Shown: positions 1 to 8,092, counted from the first letter of the stretch. The stretch: 64,000 bases of DNA from Streptomyces rapamycinicus NRRL 5491 (GCF_024298965.1 NZ_CP085193.1:7254001-7318000); one strand, 5' to 3'. A program made the numbers and translations. The notes: generated by a model not told the origin, from the letters alone.

Positions 1-1430
1 CGGGCGGCCTGGGCGGCCAGCAGCTCCGGGAGGGTGGCGCCGGAGGTGGGGTGCGCCGTGTCGCCCGGCGCGCCCAGGACCCGCCGGCGCTCCTCGGCGG
101 ACAGCAGCTCCAGCGAGCCGACGGTCCGCCGCATGTCGGAGGTGTCGGAGAGGGTGCGCAGCAGGCCGAGATAGCGCTCCCGGTGGCCGATGAGGGCGTC
201 CTCGGTGTAGAGGTTGGAGTTGGCGTTGAGGTCGATCCGGATACCGGTGCCGTCGGACCGGTCGTACCCCATGATCGAGAGGTCCTCGACGGTGCCGTTG
301 GAGAGGTTGTGCGCCCTGACCCGGTGACCGGCGAAGTGGAAGTCGTAGTCGTACGTCATGATGTTGACGTGCGGGCCGAGCAAACCGTTTCCGCCGTCCG
401 GCAGTCGCAGATCCCGGGCCAGGTCGATACGGCGGTATCGCTGATGGCGAAGGGCCTGCCTGACTTCCCGTGAGATCTGCCGGACCAGCTCCCGTATTCG
501 CATATCGGCGCGCACCTGGATGCGCAGCGGCACCACATTGGCGAACATCCCGGGAATGGCGCGGGAAGTGACATCGGTACGGCCGGATACGGGCAGCGTC
601 AGAATGATGTCCGATTTACCGGTCAATCGGTGCAGATACAGCGCGGTCGCCGCAATGATCATAGCGGACCAGTGGGTGGCGTATTTACGCGCGGCGGCCC
701 GCAGCTCGACCGCTTCCGCCTCGGTCAGGTAGGCGGTCTGGCGGAGGACGGTGGAAAGTTCCCTGGTGGGGTGGGTGGAAAGCCGCGCCGGGCGCGGGGA
801 ATCACCGAAGTGTTCCAGCCAGTACGCACGGTCTTTGGCGAAATCCGGTGAGGCCCGGTATTCCGCGTCCTGGTCGAGCATCGCCCGCAGGGAGCCGAAG
901 ACCGTTTCCCCCTCGGCCGGGTCGGTCCCCTCGACGAGCGCGGTGTACACCTCGGCGGTCCGCCGGCCCAGCAGGGCGGCCGAACCGGCGTCCGAGACGA
1001 TGTGGTGGGTGCCCTGGTACCAGAGGAAGCGCTCGGCCTCCACCTTGATCAGGGCGAATGAGAACGCCGGGTGGTCGCCCAGCTTGAGCGCCCCCGTGGC
1101 CAGGTCGTTCTTCATCCACCGCTCGGCCGCGGCCCAGGGGTCGTCCTCGGCGGTGAGGTCCGGCTTCGGGAGCTCCCAGTCGGTCACCGGGTCAAGGGCC
1201 TGCCAGGGCTCCCCGTCGTCCTCACCGACCCGGATGTTGTAGGGCTCGGCCTCCGCCACGGCCCTGCGCAGGGCCCGCTCGAATAGCTCGGTGTCTATCG
1301 GTCCTTGTATCTCCAGGTACTCACCGACCCGGAAGGTGGTGCTCTCCGGCGGCTCCAGCTGCTCTATGAACCAGATTTCACTCTGGCCGGTCGAGAGCGG
1401 CAGACGGGCGGCCGGTACGGCGGGCTGCAC
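1..1430 (-). CDS. Non-ribosomal peptide synthetase, N-terminal condensation domain (partial)
   Basis: The first about 476 residues of an NRPS whose 3' part lies beyond the left edge. The protein opens with a condensation-domain entry motif (LPLSTGQSEIWF, residues 10-21). It carries the C3 motif as HHIVSDA at residues 142-148 (canonical HHxxxDG, with the Gly replaced by Ala) and a NVVPLR motif typical of C5. The last visible residues (LPELLAAQAA) look like the start of an adenylation domain. I chose the GTG at 1430 because it sits behind a GGGGGA and just ahead of the C-domain motif. Starting with a C domain suggests a lipo-initiating (C-starter) module or an in-trans acceptor downstream of another synthetase; the product cannot be told. 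It acts in the cytoplasm on carrier-protein-bound substrates. Confidence 0.9.
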   Translation of the reverse strand, partial: MQPAVPAARLPLSTGQSEIWFIEQLEPPESTTFRVGEYLEIQGPIDTELFERALRRAVAEAEPYNIRVGEDDGEPWQALDPVTDWELPKPDLTAEDDPWAAAERWMKNDLATGALKLGDHPAFSFALIKVEAERFLWYQGTHHIVSDAGSAALLGRRTAEVYTALVEGTDPAEGETVFGSLRAMLDQDAEYRASPDFAKDRAYWLEHFGDSPRPARLSTHPTRELSTVLRQTAYLTEAEAVELRAAARKYATHWSAMIIAATALYLHRLTGKSDIILTLPVSGRTDVTSRAIPGMFANVVPLRIQVRADMRIRELVRQISREVRQALRHQRYRRIDLARDLRLPDGGNGLLGPHVNIMTYDYDFHFAGHRVRAHNLSNGTVEDLSIMGYDRSDGTGIRIDLNANSNLYTEDALIGHRERYLGLLRTLSDTSDMRRTVGSLELLSAEERRRVLGAPGDTAHPTSGATLPELLAAQAA

Positions 1431-1714
1431 ATTTCCCCCACTGAGAATGGGACCACGGTCGAAGAATGTGCCCGCCGACCGGGAGTAGATTTCCGCGCGG
1501 TCACAGGCACCACACGTGACCCTATGAGACGGAATTGCACTCAGTGCGGGGGTCAGGAGACCGTTCGGTGGCGAGACTGTGAAAATCGCCGAGCCCTAGG
1601 TGTTTACCTGGAGTATCCACAGTGCCGAACGGCATGAGCGCGTGCATGAGCATGCGCCCTACGGACGCAAGTGTCCAGAGGATGTCGGGGAGTTCACCGA
1701 GCGGCAACCCAATG

Positions 1715-1740
1715 CGCGGGCGCCGAGTGAGGCGCCCGCG
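1715..1740 (-). terminator. Hairpin downstream of tRNA-Cys
   Basis: A perfect 10-bp stem (CGCGGGCGCC / GGCGCCCGCG) with a 6-nt loop lies 8 nt beyond the encoded CCA end of the tRNA-Cys gene on the minus strand. There is no T-run, as is usual in high-GC actinobacteria. The rest of 1431-1714 holds no gene I can support; it is the leader/promoter region of the NRPS gene. Confidence 0.65.
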
Positions 1741-1748
1741 CCGGGGTG

Positions 1749-1823
1749 TGGAGGCCGTGGCGGGAATCGAACCCACGTAACTCGATTTGCAGTCGAGCCC
1801 CTCAACCACTCGGGCACACGGCC
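1749..1823 (-). tRNA. tRNA-Cys (anticodon GCA)
   Basis: Cloverleaf read on the minus strand. The acceptor GGCCGTG pairs with CACGGCC. The anticodon stem CTCGA/TCGAG encloses loop CTGCAAA with anticodon GCA. The T-arm is GTGGG-TTCGATT-CCCGC. The discriminator is U73 (characteristic of tRNA-Cys) and CCA is encoded at 1749-1751. The total of 75 nt is normal. Confidence 0.95.
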
Positions 1824-2001
1824 GATGTCGTGCTGTGTTCCCGACGATAGGACCGGGGCGGGGCGGGCACAACGGAGCGGCGGGGGCTGCCATACGACTG
1901 ACACACTGCGTTCACGGCCGCCGTTCATGGCCCGCCGGGCGCGCCCCCGCCGGGTCGCGCCCCGGCTCCCCTCACGGCGCGGGCACGCGGCCCGTCCCCG
2001 C

Positions 2002-2074
2002 CGCGTGGGGCGCCTTCACCGCGGGGGGCGCTGCGTTTCGCTGCGTGGGGCGCTTCACCGCGTGGGGCGCTGCG
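2002..2074. repeat. Imperfect 39-nt tandem repeat over the hydrolase stop codon
   Basis: Two near-identical copies (2002-2035 and 2041-2074) built from short G-rich words (GTGGGGCGC, TTCACCGCG, GGCGCTGCG). The minus-strand hydrolase gene ends at a TGA (2057-2055) inside the second copy, so its last residues are encoded by repeat sequence. The rest of 1824-2054 holds no gene. Confidence 0.75.
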
Positions 2075-2930
2075 CCAGGAAGTCCTCGACCACCTGGCGG
2101 AAGAGGTCCGGCTCGTCGACCCACGGATAGTGGCCCACCCCGGGCAGTGGCCGCGCCCGGCCGTCCGGGAAGGATCCGGCCACCAGCTCCCCGGCCCGCA
2201 TCCCGGTCACCGCGTCCCGGTCGCCGGTGATCGCCAGTACCGGGCACGGCACCTCGTGCAGCCGGGCCAGCACCGCGCGCCGCCCCGCCTCGTCGACGCC
2301 CTGCCAGAAGCCCGCCCGCGCCACCCGACCCAGCTGCTCGCCCTCGCTCTCGGCGTGTGCCCGCTGGGGCTCCTCCCAGCGGCCGTACGCCATGGGGGCT
2401 GCCTGGAGCAGCAGTCTGCGCATCTCGGCGAGGTCGGTGGTGTCGGGCAGCAGCTGCACCGCCGCGTACGCGTCCTGCCACCAGGGTTCGTCGGCGCGGG
2501 ATTCGAAGATCTCCCGGGCGTCCTCGGGGAGTTCGCCCTGCAGCCGCGCGCCCGGGCTGACCAGGATCAGCCGGCTGAGCCGCTCGGGGTGGGCGGCCGC
2601 GTACGCCTGGGCGGTGGCGGCGGCCGCGTCATGGGCGAGCAGCGGGAAGCGGACGAGGTCCAGATGGCGGCGGAGCGCCTCGAGGTCCTCGGCGAGCCCG
2701 GGGAAGGCGTAGCCGATGGGGTCGAAGGCCGGCGGGGAGTCCCCGGTGCCGCGGCTGTCGGGGATGAGGAGGGTGTGGTGGGCGTCCAGCCCGCCGAGGT
2801 CGCCCAGATACGCGGCGTTCCGCCCCGGCCCGCCCGCCAGGCAGATCAGCGGTGGGCCCGCCGAGCCGTCCCGGGCCTCCAGGACGCGGTAGGCCAGCTC
2901 GGTTCCGTCGTACGAGGTGTAGTGCGGCAT
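2055..2930 (-). CDS. Alpha/beta hydrolase with an aspartate-type nucleophile elbow
   Basis: A 291-residue alpha/beta-hydrolase fold protein resembling proline iminopeptidase-like hydrolases. It has an oxyanion-region LAGGPG (usually HGGPG), a late-strand acid in ITGDRD and a C-terminal His in GVGHYPW. At the nucleophile elbow, where family members have GxSxG, it reads LLAHDAAAA. This puts an Asp after a His, the arrangement of haloalkane dehalogenases and epoxide hydrolases (GHDxG). Substrate unknown. Start taken at the ATG 2930 (MPHYTSYDG); an in-frame ATG at 2957 would add nine residues, and neither has a strong ribosome binding site. It is transcribed divergently from the LysR gene, 229 bp apart, with an operator-like element between them, so the LysR protein may control it. 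Confidence 0.85.
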   Translation of the reverse strand: MPHYTSYDGTELAYRVLEARDGSAGPPLICLAGGPGRNAAYLGDLGGLDAHHTLLIPDSRGTGDSPPAFDPIGYAFPGLAEDLEALRRHLDLVRFPLLAHDAAAATAQAYAAAHPERLSRLILVSPGARLQGELPEDAREIFESRADEPWWQDAYAAVQLLPDTTDLAEMRRLLLQAAPMAYGRWEEPQRAHAESEGEQLGRVARAGFWQGVDEAGRRAVLARLHEVPCPVLAITGDRDAVTGMRAGELVAGSFPDGRARPLPGVGHYPWVDEPDLFRQVVEDFLAQRPTR

Positions 2931-3110
2931 GGGGTCAGCTTGCCCCAGCTTCGTCATCTTGACCGTGCTTGACCGGGTGTCCTCGGGCACCGGGTGTGGC
3001 GCCGGGCCGTGGCGCGGCTCCGGCCCGGCTCCGGCCGGGCTCGGTGGTCCGGCTCCGTGGCGCGGCGGTCCGCGTGACGCAAAAGCGCCGGTAGGGGCGA
3101 TCTTGTGCGG

Positions 3111-3129
3111 CCCCAAATCCCGCTTATGG
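3111..3129. promoter_or_regulatory. Candidate LysR operator, copy 1
   Basis: On the minus strand this reads CCATAAGCGGGATTTGGGG, an imperfect ATAAG-N-CTTAT-like dyad 31 bp before the LysR start codon. A near match (CCATAAGCGGATCTTGGGG) lies just after the LysR gene at 4074-4092, ahead of the cysteine dioxygenase gene. The repetition at both promoters suggests a LysR-binding element. Confidence 0.55.
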
Positions 3130-3159
3130 TTTCGGTTCCGGGCTCCGTATGATGCGAGT

Positions 3160-4065
3160 GTGTTCGATTCCCGGCACATCAAGACGTTCCACGAGGTGGT
3201 CCGCTCCGGCTCCTACTCCGGGGCCGCCCGTGCCCTCGGCTACACCCAGCCGGCCATCACCCAGCAGATGAAGGCGCTCGAACGGGCCGTGGGCAGTCCG
3301 CTGTTCATCCGGGTCGGCCGGGGAATGCGGCTCACCGAGGCGGGGGAGACCCTCGCCCGGCACGCCGACACCATTCTGACCAGCATCTCCACCGCCCAGC
3401 AGCAGATGAGCGCCATCACCCGGCTGCGCTCGGGCCGGGTGCGGGTCTGCGCCTTCCCCAGCGCCAACGCGACCCTCATCCCCGAGGCCATGGCCCGGCT
3501 CGCCGCCGCCCATCCGGGGGTGCGGGTGGAACTGCTGGAGGGCGAGCCGCCGGATTCGCTGGGGCGGGTGGTGCGCGGGGAGTGCGACATCACCCTCGCC
3601 TTCACCTATCCGGGGCTGCGCGAGGAGACCCCCGCCGAGCTGGTGGAGATCCCGCTGCTGGAGGACCAGCTGACGGTGCTGCTGCCGACCGGCCATCCGC
3701 TGGCCCGGCGGCGGGCGGTCAAGCTGGCCGAGCTGAGCGAGGAGCGCTGGATCGCCGGATGTCTGCGGTGCCGCGCCAACTTCCTGCACGAATGCGCCGA
3801 GCAGGGCTTCGCCCCGGACATCGCCTTCACCACCGACGACAATCTGGTGGTGCAGAGCATGGTCGCGGCCGGGCTCGGCGTGGCGATGATGCCGGGCCTG
3901 GTGCTGTCGTTCCTGTGCCATCAGAAGGTCACCGGGCGCGCCCTGGACCCCGCCTCGCGCCGCCATGTCTCGGCGTACGTCCTCCGCGAGCACCTGGGGA
4001 TACCGGCCACCGCGCGGGTGCTGGAGGAGCTGAAGACCGTGGCCGGGAACCGCGTCGGATGCTGA
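3160..4065 (+). CDS. LysR-family transcriptional regulator
   Basis: A 301-residue LysR-type regulator. The N-terminal winged HTH covers residues 1-60 (SRHIKTFHEVV, GAARALGYTQPAITQQMKALE), followed by a LysR substrate-binding domain that includes the late motif SMVAAGLGVAMMPG. I chose the GTG at 3160 because it places the HTH at the very N terminus as in the family; the ribosome binding site is weak. It stands between a divergent hydrolase and the downstream cysteine dioxygenase-YeiH pair. In E. coli, yeiH lies next to the LysR gene yeiE, whose homologues respond to sulfite, so a sulfur-related ligand is a reasonable inference here. The matching operators on both sides suggest control of the 4149-5854 operon and autoregulation. 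Confidence 0.93.
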   Translation: MFDSRHIKTFHEVVRSGSYSGAARALGYTQPAITQQMKALERAVGSPLFIRVGRGMRLTEAGETLARHADTILTSISTAQQQMSAITRLRSGRVRVCAFPSANATLIPEAMARLAAAHPGVRVELLEGEPPDSLGRVVRGECDITLAFTYPGLREETPAELVEIPLLEDQLTVLLPTGHPLARRRAVKLAELSEERWIAGCLRCRANFLHECAEQGFAPDIAFTTDDNLVVQSMVAAGLGVAMMPGLVLSFLCHQKVTGRALDPASRRHVSAYVLREHLGIPATARVLEELKTVAGNRVGC

Positions 4066-4073
4066 CCCCTCAC

Positions 4074-4092
4074 CCATAAGCGGATCTTGGGG
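4074..4092. promoter_or_regulatory. Candidate LysR operator, copy 2
   Basis: Reads CCATAAGCGGATCTTGGGG on the plus strand, matching the element at 3111-3129 in inverted orientation. It ends 56 bp upstream of the cysteine dioxygenase ATG, where an activator would sit for that promoter. Confidence 0.55.
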
Positions 4093-4148
4093 AGGGCTCA
4101 ACAACCTGTCGTTGGACGTGATGGTGCGGGCGGCAGGACGCTGCCGCC

Positions 4149-4802
4149 ATGACCACCCCGACCGCGTATCCGTCCTCCCGTCTTCTCACGGCACGCCTCG
4201 GCGCGTTCGTCGGCGACGTCCGCGAGGCCGTCGGCCGGGGTCTGGCGCCCGATGTGACCGCCTATCTGGTCGGTGAGCGGCTCGCGCCCCACCTCGGCGC
4301 GGACGATCTGCTCACCCCCGGGCAGCGCGAGGGCGACCCCGACCGCTACCGCCAGCACATCCTGCACGCCGAACCCGACGGCAGCTTCTCGATCGTCGCG
4401 CTGGTGTGGCTGCCCGGCCAGCGCACGGCGATCCATGACCATGTGTCCTGGTGTGTGACCGGCGTCCACGAGGGCGAGGAGCACGAACGGCGCTACCGCC
4501 TCGTCCCGGACGGCCCGGGCTCGCGGCTGATCGCGGTGGAGGACGTGATCAACCCGCGCGGCGCGGTGTGCGGATTCGCGCCGCCCGGAGATATCCACAG
4601 GGTGTGGAACGCCTGCGGGACGAAGGCGATCTCGATCCATGTCTACGGGGCGGACATCGCCCGCCTGGGCAGCAGCGTCCGGCGGGTCTACGACCTCCCG
4701 ACGGCGGACGATCATCTTCCGGTAGCGGACGGCCACCTTTCGACCGCAGACGGCCACCTTCCGACCGCGGACGGCCACCTTCCGACGGCGGACGGTCAGT
4801 GA
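4149..4802 (+). CDS. Cysteine dioxygenase type I family (cupin), with C-terminal heptad repeats
   Basis: A 217-residue cupin thiol dioxygenase, predicted to oxidise cysteine (or a related thiol) to the sulfinate with Fe(II) and O2. The metal ligands are visible: His96 and His98 in IHDH, and His150 in GDIHRV. The last 35 residues (183-217) are five tandem copies of a seven-residue unit (consensus LPTADGH) not expected in the family; they look like a recent 21-nt repeat expansion. The stop codon overlaps the GTG start of the YeiH gene (GTGA), so the two are translationally coupled. Together they would convert cysteine sulfur toward sulfite/sulfate and export it. Confidence 0.88.
   Translation: MTTPTAYPSSRLLTARLGAFVGDVREAVGRGLAPDVTAYLVGERLAPHLGADDLLTPGQREGDPDRYRQHILHAEPDGSFSIVALVWLPGQRTAIHDHVSWCVTGVHEGEEHERRYRLVPDGPGSRLIAVEDVINPRGAVCGFAPPGDIHRVWNACGTKAISIHVYGADIARLGSSVRRVYDLPTADDHLPVADGHLSTADGHLPTADGHLPTADGQ
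4695..4799 (+). repeat. Five 21-nt tandem repeats encoding the dioxygenase tail
   Basis: Five 21-nt units in frame encode LPTADDH, LPVADGH, LSTADGH, LPTADGH and LPTADGQ. They run to the last codon of the dioxygenase gene and up to the start of the next gene. Confidence 0.85.
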
Positions 4803-5854
4803 CGCTGACCGCCGCGCCCGGCGGGGCGCGGCAGGCCACCGGATGGCGGCCGCCCGCCCCGGCGTACGGGCTCGGGCTGGCCGTGGCCGGGGTCGGGGCC
4901 GCCTGGGGCGTCCACCGGCTGCTCCCCGCCGTCCCCCTGCTGACCGCCGCCGTGGTGCTGGGCATCGTCGCCGCGCATCTGCCGGGGGCGCGCGGCCTAG
5001 TCCGGGGCGTCTGCCGGGCCGGGCTCTCGCTCGCCGGAAAGCGGCTGATGCGCCTGGGCATCGTGCTGCTCGGCCTCAAGCTCAGTCTGAACGACGTGCT
5101 GGGCCTGGGCTGGGCCACTGTGGCGATGGTCCTGGGCGTGGTCGCCGCCACCTTCTGCGGCACCTGGTGGCTCGGCCGCCGGATGGGGCTGAGCGGCGAC
5201 CAGCCGCTGCTGATCGCGACCGGCTACTCGATCTGCGGGGCGTCCGCGATCGGCGCGGTGGGCGAGGTGTCGGACAGCGATGAGCGCGATGTGGCCACCT
5301 CCGTGGCGCTGGTGACGCTGTGCGGCACGCTCGCCATCGCCGTCCTGCCGCTGCTCCAGCACCCCTTGGGGCTCGGCGACGAGGCGTTCGGCCGGTGGGT
5401 GGGTGCCAGCGTGCACGACGTGGGCCAGGTGGTGGCCACCGCGCAGACCGCGGGGCCGTCGGCGCTGGGCGACGCGGTGCTGGTCAAGCTGGTGCGGGTG
5501 GCCCTGCTCGCGCCGCTGGTCGCGGTGCTCGCGACGTCCGTACGGGCGCGGGGGCGCGCCAATGGGGCGGGGGGCGGGGAGGCGGAGCGGCGGCGGCCGC
5601 CGCTGGTGCCGCTCTTCGTCCTCGGCTTCCTCGCGATGACGGCTCTGCGCAGCACGGACGTGCTGTCCGCCACCGTCCTGGACGGCGCCGCCACGGCCCA
5701 GGAACTCCTCCTCGCCGCCGCCCTCTTCGGCCTCGGCAGCGCCGTCCACCTCCCCTCCCTCACCCGCACCGGCGCCCGGGTCGCCGCGCTGGGGCTGTGC
5801 GCGTGGGTGGTGATCGCGGGCGCGTCGTACGGGGGCGTCCTGCTCACCACGTAG
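4799..5854 (+). CDS. YeiH family putative sulfate/sulfite exporter
   Basis: A 351-residue membrane protein of the YeiH/UPF0324 family (Pfam Cons_hypoth698). It has about ten predicted hydrophobic segments and family motifs LGIVLLGLKLSL, ATGYSICGASAIGA, SDERDVATSVAL and ASVHDVGQVVATA. The GTG start at 4799 overlaps the TGA of the dioxygenase gene by four bases. The family is thought to export sulfate or related sulfur oxyanions; the cysteine dioxygenase upstream supports removal of sulfite/sulfate released from cysteine catabolism. Likely co-regulated by the upstream LysR protein. Confidence 0.9.
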   Translation: MTLTAAPGGARQATGWRPPAPAYGLGLAVAGVGAAWGVHRLLPAVPLLTAAVVLGIVAAHLPGARGLVRGVCRAGLSLAGKRLMRLGIVLLGLKLSLNDVLGLGWATVAMVLGVVAATFCGTWWLGRRMGLSGDQPLLIATGYSICGASAIGAVGEVSDSDERDVATSVALVTLCGTLAIAVLPLLQHPLGLGDEAFGRWVGASVHDVGQVVATAQTAGPSALGDAVLVKLVRVALLAPLVAVLATSVRARGRANGAGGGEAERRRPPLVPLFVLGFLAMTALRSTDVLSATVLDGAATAQELLLAAALFGLGSAVHLPSLTRTGARVAALGLCAWVVIAGASYGGVLLTT

Positions 5855-5942
5855 GCCGTCAGCTGTACCTAGGCCCAGCGGCCGAGCGCGGCTCCGTCCC
5901 GCGACAGGTGTGACGGCCCGGGACGCCACTTACCCTGACGCC

Positions 5943-7487
5943 ATGACCCCTCGCGACCCCCTCGATGTCGGTGCCACCGACGCCGCCGTCGCGGACAGCG
6001 CCCTGCCGCCCCAGGCGGCCGCCGCCTCCGCCGTCCACCCCGAGCCGGCCGCCGGAGACCTCGGCCCGGCTGCCGCCGGTGACCTGGACCTGGCGGGCGA
6101 CGGCGACGACGGCGGCACCGGCGGCACCGTACTGGGGAGGCGCTACCGCGCCCTCACCCTCGGCATCGTCACCGTCGTCTCCCTCATCGCCTTCGAGGCG
6201 AGCGCGGTCAACACCGCGATGCCGGTCGCGGCCCGCGCGCTGGACGGGGTCGAGCTCTACGCGTACGCGTTCTCCGCCTACTTCACCGCGAGCCTGTTCG
6301 CGATGGCCCTGTCGGGGGAGTGGTGCGACCGCAAGGGGCCGCTGGCGCCGCTGTTCGCCGGGATCGCGGCGTTCGCCGCCGGGCTGCTGGTGGCCGGTTC
6401 GGCACAGCGGATGTGGATGTTCGTGGGCGGGCGCGCGGTGCAGGGCATAGGCGGCGGGCTGGTGATCGTCGCGCTGTACGTGGTGGTGGGCCGCGCCTAT
6501 CCGCAGCGGCTCCAGCCCGCCGTGCTGGCGGCCTTCTCCGGCGCCTGGGTGCTGCCGGTCATCGTCGGCCCGCTCGCCGCCGGGGCCGTCACCGAACACG
6601 CGGGCTGGCGCTGGGTGTTCCTCGGCATCCCGGTGCTGGTGCTGCCGCCGCTCGCGGTGATGCTCCCCGCGCTGCGCGCACTGCCCCCCAGCGAGCTCTC
6701 CGCGGGCATGAACCGCCGCCGCATCCTGCTCGCGCTCGCCGTCGCGGTGGGCGCCGGACTGCTGCAGTACGCGGGCCAGGACCTCAACTGGCTCTCCCTC
6801 GTCCCGGCCGCCGCCGGGCTCGCCCTGCTCGTCCCCTGCGTGCTGCGGCTGCTGCCCAAGGGCACCTTCCGCGCCGCCCGCGGCCTGCCGTCGGTGATCC
6901 TGCTGCGCGGGGTGGCGGCGGGGTCCTTCCTGGGCGCGGAGAGCTTCGTCCCGCTGATGCTGGTGACCCAGCGCGGACTGTCCGCGACCGCCGCCGGGCT
7001 CTGCCTCACCGGCGGCGGCCTCACCTGGGCCCTGGGCTCCTACACCCAGAGCCACCCCCGCCTGGAGCCGCACCGCGAACGGCTGATGGGTCTCGGCATG
7101 CTCCTCATGGCCGTCTCCATCGCCATGGCGCTCCTGGCCCTCATCGACTCCGTACCCGCCTGGATCGTGGCCGTGGCCTGGGTGATCGGCGGCTACGGAA
7201 TGGGGCTGGCCATCTCCAGCGGGAGCGTGCTGCTGCTGAAGCTCTCCCGCCCGGAGGACGCGGGCAGCAACTCCGCCTCCCTCCAGGTCTCCGACGCGCT
7301 CGGCAACATCACACTGGTCGGCCTCAGCGGTGTCCTCTTCGTCACCTTCGGCGGCGGCGAGATCGCCCCCACCGGCACCGCGGCCAGCCACCAGCCGGCC
7401 GCCTTCGGGGCGGTCTATGTGGCGATGACGGCGGTGGCGCTGGCGGGCGTCTGGGTGACGACGCGGTTGCGGCCCGAAAGCCGATAG
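5943..7487 (+). CDS. MFS transporter (drug:H+ antiporter type)
   Basis: A 514-residue major facilitator protein. It has a cytoplasmic Pro/Ala-rich N-terminal tail of about 60 residues and then the first transmembrane segment (IVTVVSLIAFEASAVNTAMP). The loop 2-3 motif SGEWCDRKGPL and the drug-antiporter motif C-like GAWVLPVIVGPLAAG follow. It probably exports a small molecule; the substrate is not deducible. The ATG at 5943 was chosen; an in-frame GTG at 5910 would add eleven residues, and neither has a convincing ribosome binding site. It stands alone between yeiH and the toxin-antitoxin pair. Confidence 0.85.
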   Translation: MTPRDPLDVGATDAAVADSALPPQAAAASAVHPEPAAGDLGPAAAGDLDLAGDGDDGGTGGTVLGRRYRALTLGIVTVVSLIAFEASAVNTAMPVAARALDGVELYAYAFSAYFTASLFAMALSGEWCDRKGPLAPLFAGIAAFAAGLLVAGSAQRMWMFVGGRAVQGIGGGLVIVALYVVVGRAYPQRLQPAVLAAFSGAWVLPVIVGPLAAGAVTEHAGWRWVFLGIPVLVLPPLAVMLPALRALPPSELSAGMNRRRILLALAVAVGAGLLQYAGQDLNWLSLVPAAAGLALLVPCVLRLLPKGTFRAARGLPSVILLRGVAAGSFLGAESFVPLMLVTQRGLSATAAGLCLTGGGLTWALGSYTQSHPRLEPHRERLMGLGMLLMAVSIAMALLALIDSVPAWIVAVAWVIGGYGMGLAISSGSVLLLKLSRPEDAGSNSASLQVSDALGNITLVGLSGVLFVTFGGGEIAPTGTAASHQPAAFGAVYVAMTAVALAGVWVTTRLRPESR

Positions 7488-7494
7488 CACCATG

Positions 7495-7512
7495 TGGTAC
7501 CACGCGGTACCA
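7495..7512. promoter_or_regulatory. Palindromic operator of the RHH-Doc operon
   Basis: A perfect inverted repeat, TGGTACC-ACGC-GGTACCA, ends 7 bp before the antitoxin ATG. RHH antitoxins usually bind such palindromes to repress their own operon. Confidence 0.75.
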
Positions 7513-7519
7513 TCGGCTC

Positions 7520-7717
7520 ATGGCAGCACTGAACCTACGCTTTACGGACGAGGAGCTCGACGCCTTGCGCAAGCGCGCGGAGGCGGAGGGCCGGAGCATG
7601 CAGTCGTTCGCCCACGACGCGGTGATCGCTGCGATCAACGAGCACTCCCGGCTGTTCAACGAGGCCGCCGCCCATGTGCTGCGGGCGAGCGAAGAGCTCA
7701 ACCGGAGGCTCGCCTGA
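7520..7717 (+). CDS. Ribbon-helix-helix antitoxin
   Basis: A 65-residue protein with an N-terminal ribbon-helix-helix DNA-binding region (LNLRFTDEELDALRKRAEAEGRS) and a C-terminal helix likely to neutralise the toxin. Its stop overlaps the toxin start by one base (TGATG). The palindrome at 7495-7512 is a probable autoregulatory operator. It is the partner of the Doc-like protein downstream. Confidence 0.88.
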   Translation: MAALNLRFTDEELDALRKRAEAEGRSMQSFAHDAVIAAINEHSRLFNEAAAHVLRASEELNRRLA

Positions 7718-8091
7718 TGCACTACCTCACCCTGCCCGAGCTGCTGAACCTCGCGGAGCGGCTCGGGGCCGACGAGGTGCGCGACTACGGGCTGCTGGAG
7801 TCCGCGCTGGCCCGTCCGCAGGCGAGCGTGTTCGGACAGGACGCCTACCCGGACGTGTGGCAGAAGGCGGCGGCGCTGATGGAGTCGCTGGCCCGCAACC
7901 ACGCCTTGGTGGACGGCAACAAGCGCCTGTCCTGGTACGCGACCTGGGTTTTCCTCCACATCAACGGACACCCGCTGAACGCGGACTTCGACGTCGACGA
8001 GGCCGAGCGCTTCGTGCTGAGCGTCTGCCAGGGCGAGCTGGACGTGCCGAAGATCGCGGAGGGGCTGACCCGGTTCACCAACGGAATGTGA
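7717..8091 (+). CDS. Doc-type Fic toxin (death on curing)
   Basis: A 124-residue Fic/Doc-fold protein with the active-site loop HALVDGNKR at residues 62-70 (family HxFx(D/E)(A/G)N(K/R)R, with Leu in place of Phe). Phage P1 Doc phosphorylates EF-Tu; the same activity is plausible here but not shown. The protein has the usual Doc length and its start is fused to the antitoxin stop (TGATG). A strong hairpin follows directly, so this is a self-contained two-gene operon. Confidence 0.92.
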   Translation: MHYLTLPELLNLAERLGADEVRDYGLLESALARPQASVFGQDAYPDVWQKAAALMESLARNHALVDGNKRLSWYATWVFLHINGHPLNADFDVDEAERFVLSVCQGELDVPKIAEGLTRFTNGM

Positions 8092-8092
8092 G

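Noticed and set aside
5859..7493. 544-residue minus-strand open frame
   Set aside because: Antisense to the MFS gene; no domain and His/Gly/Arg-rich composition.
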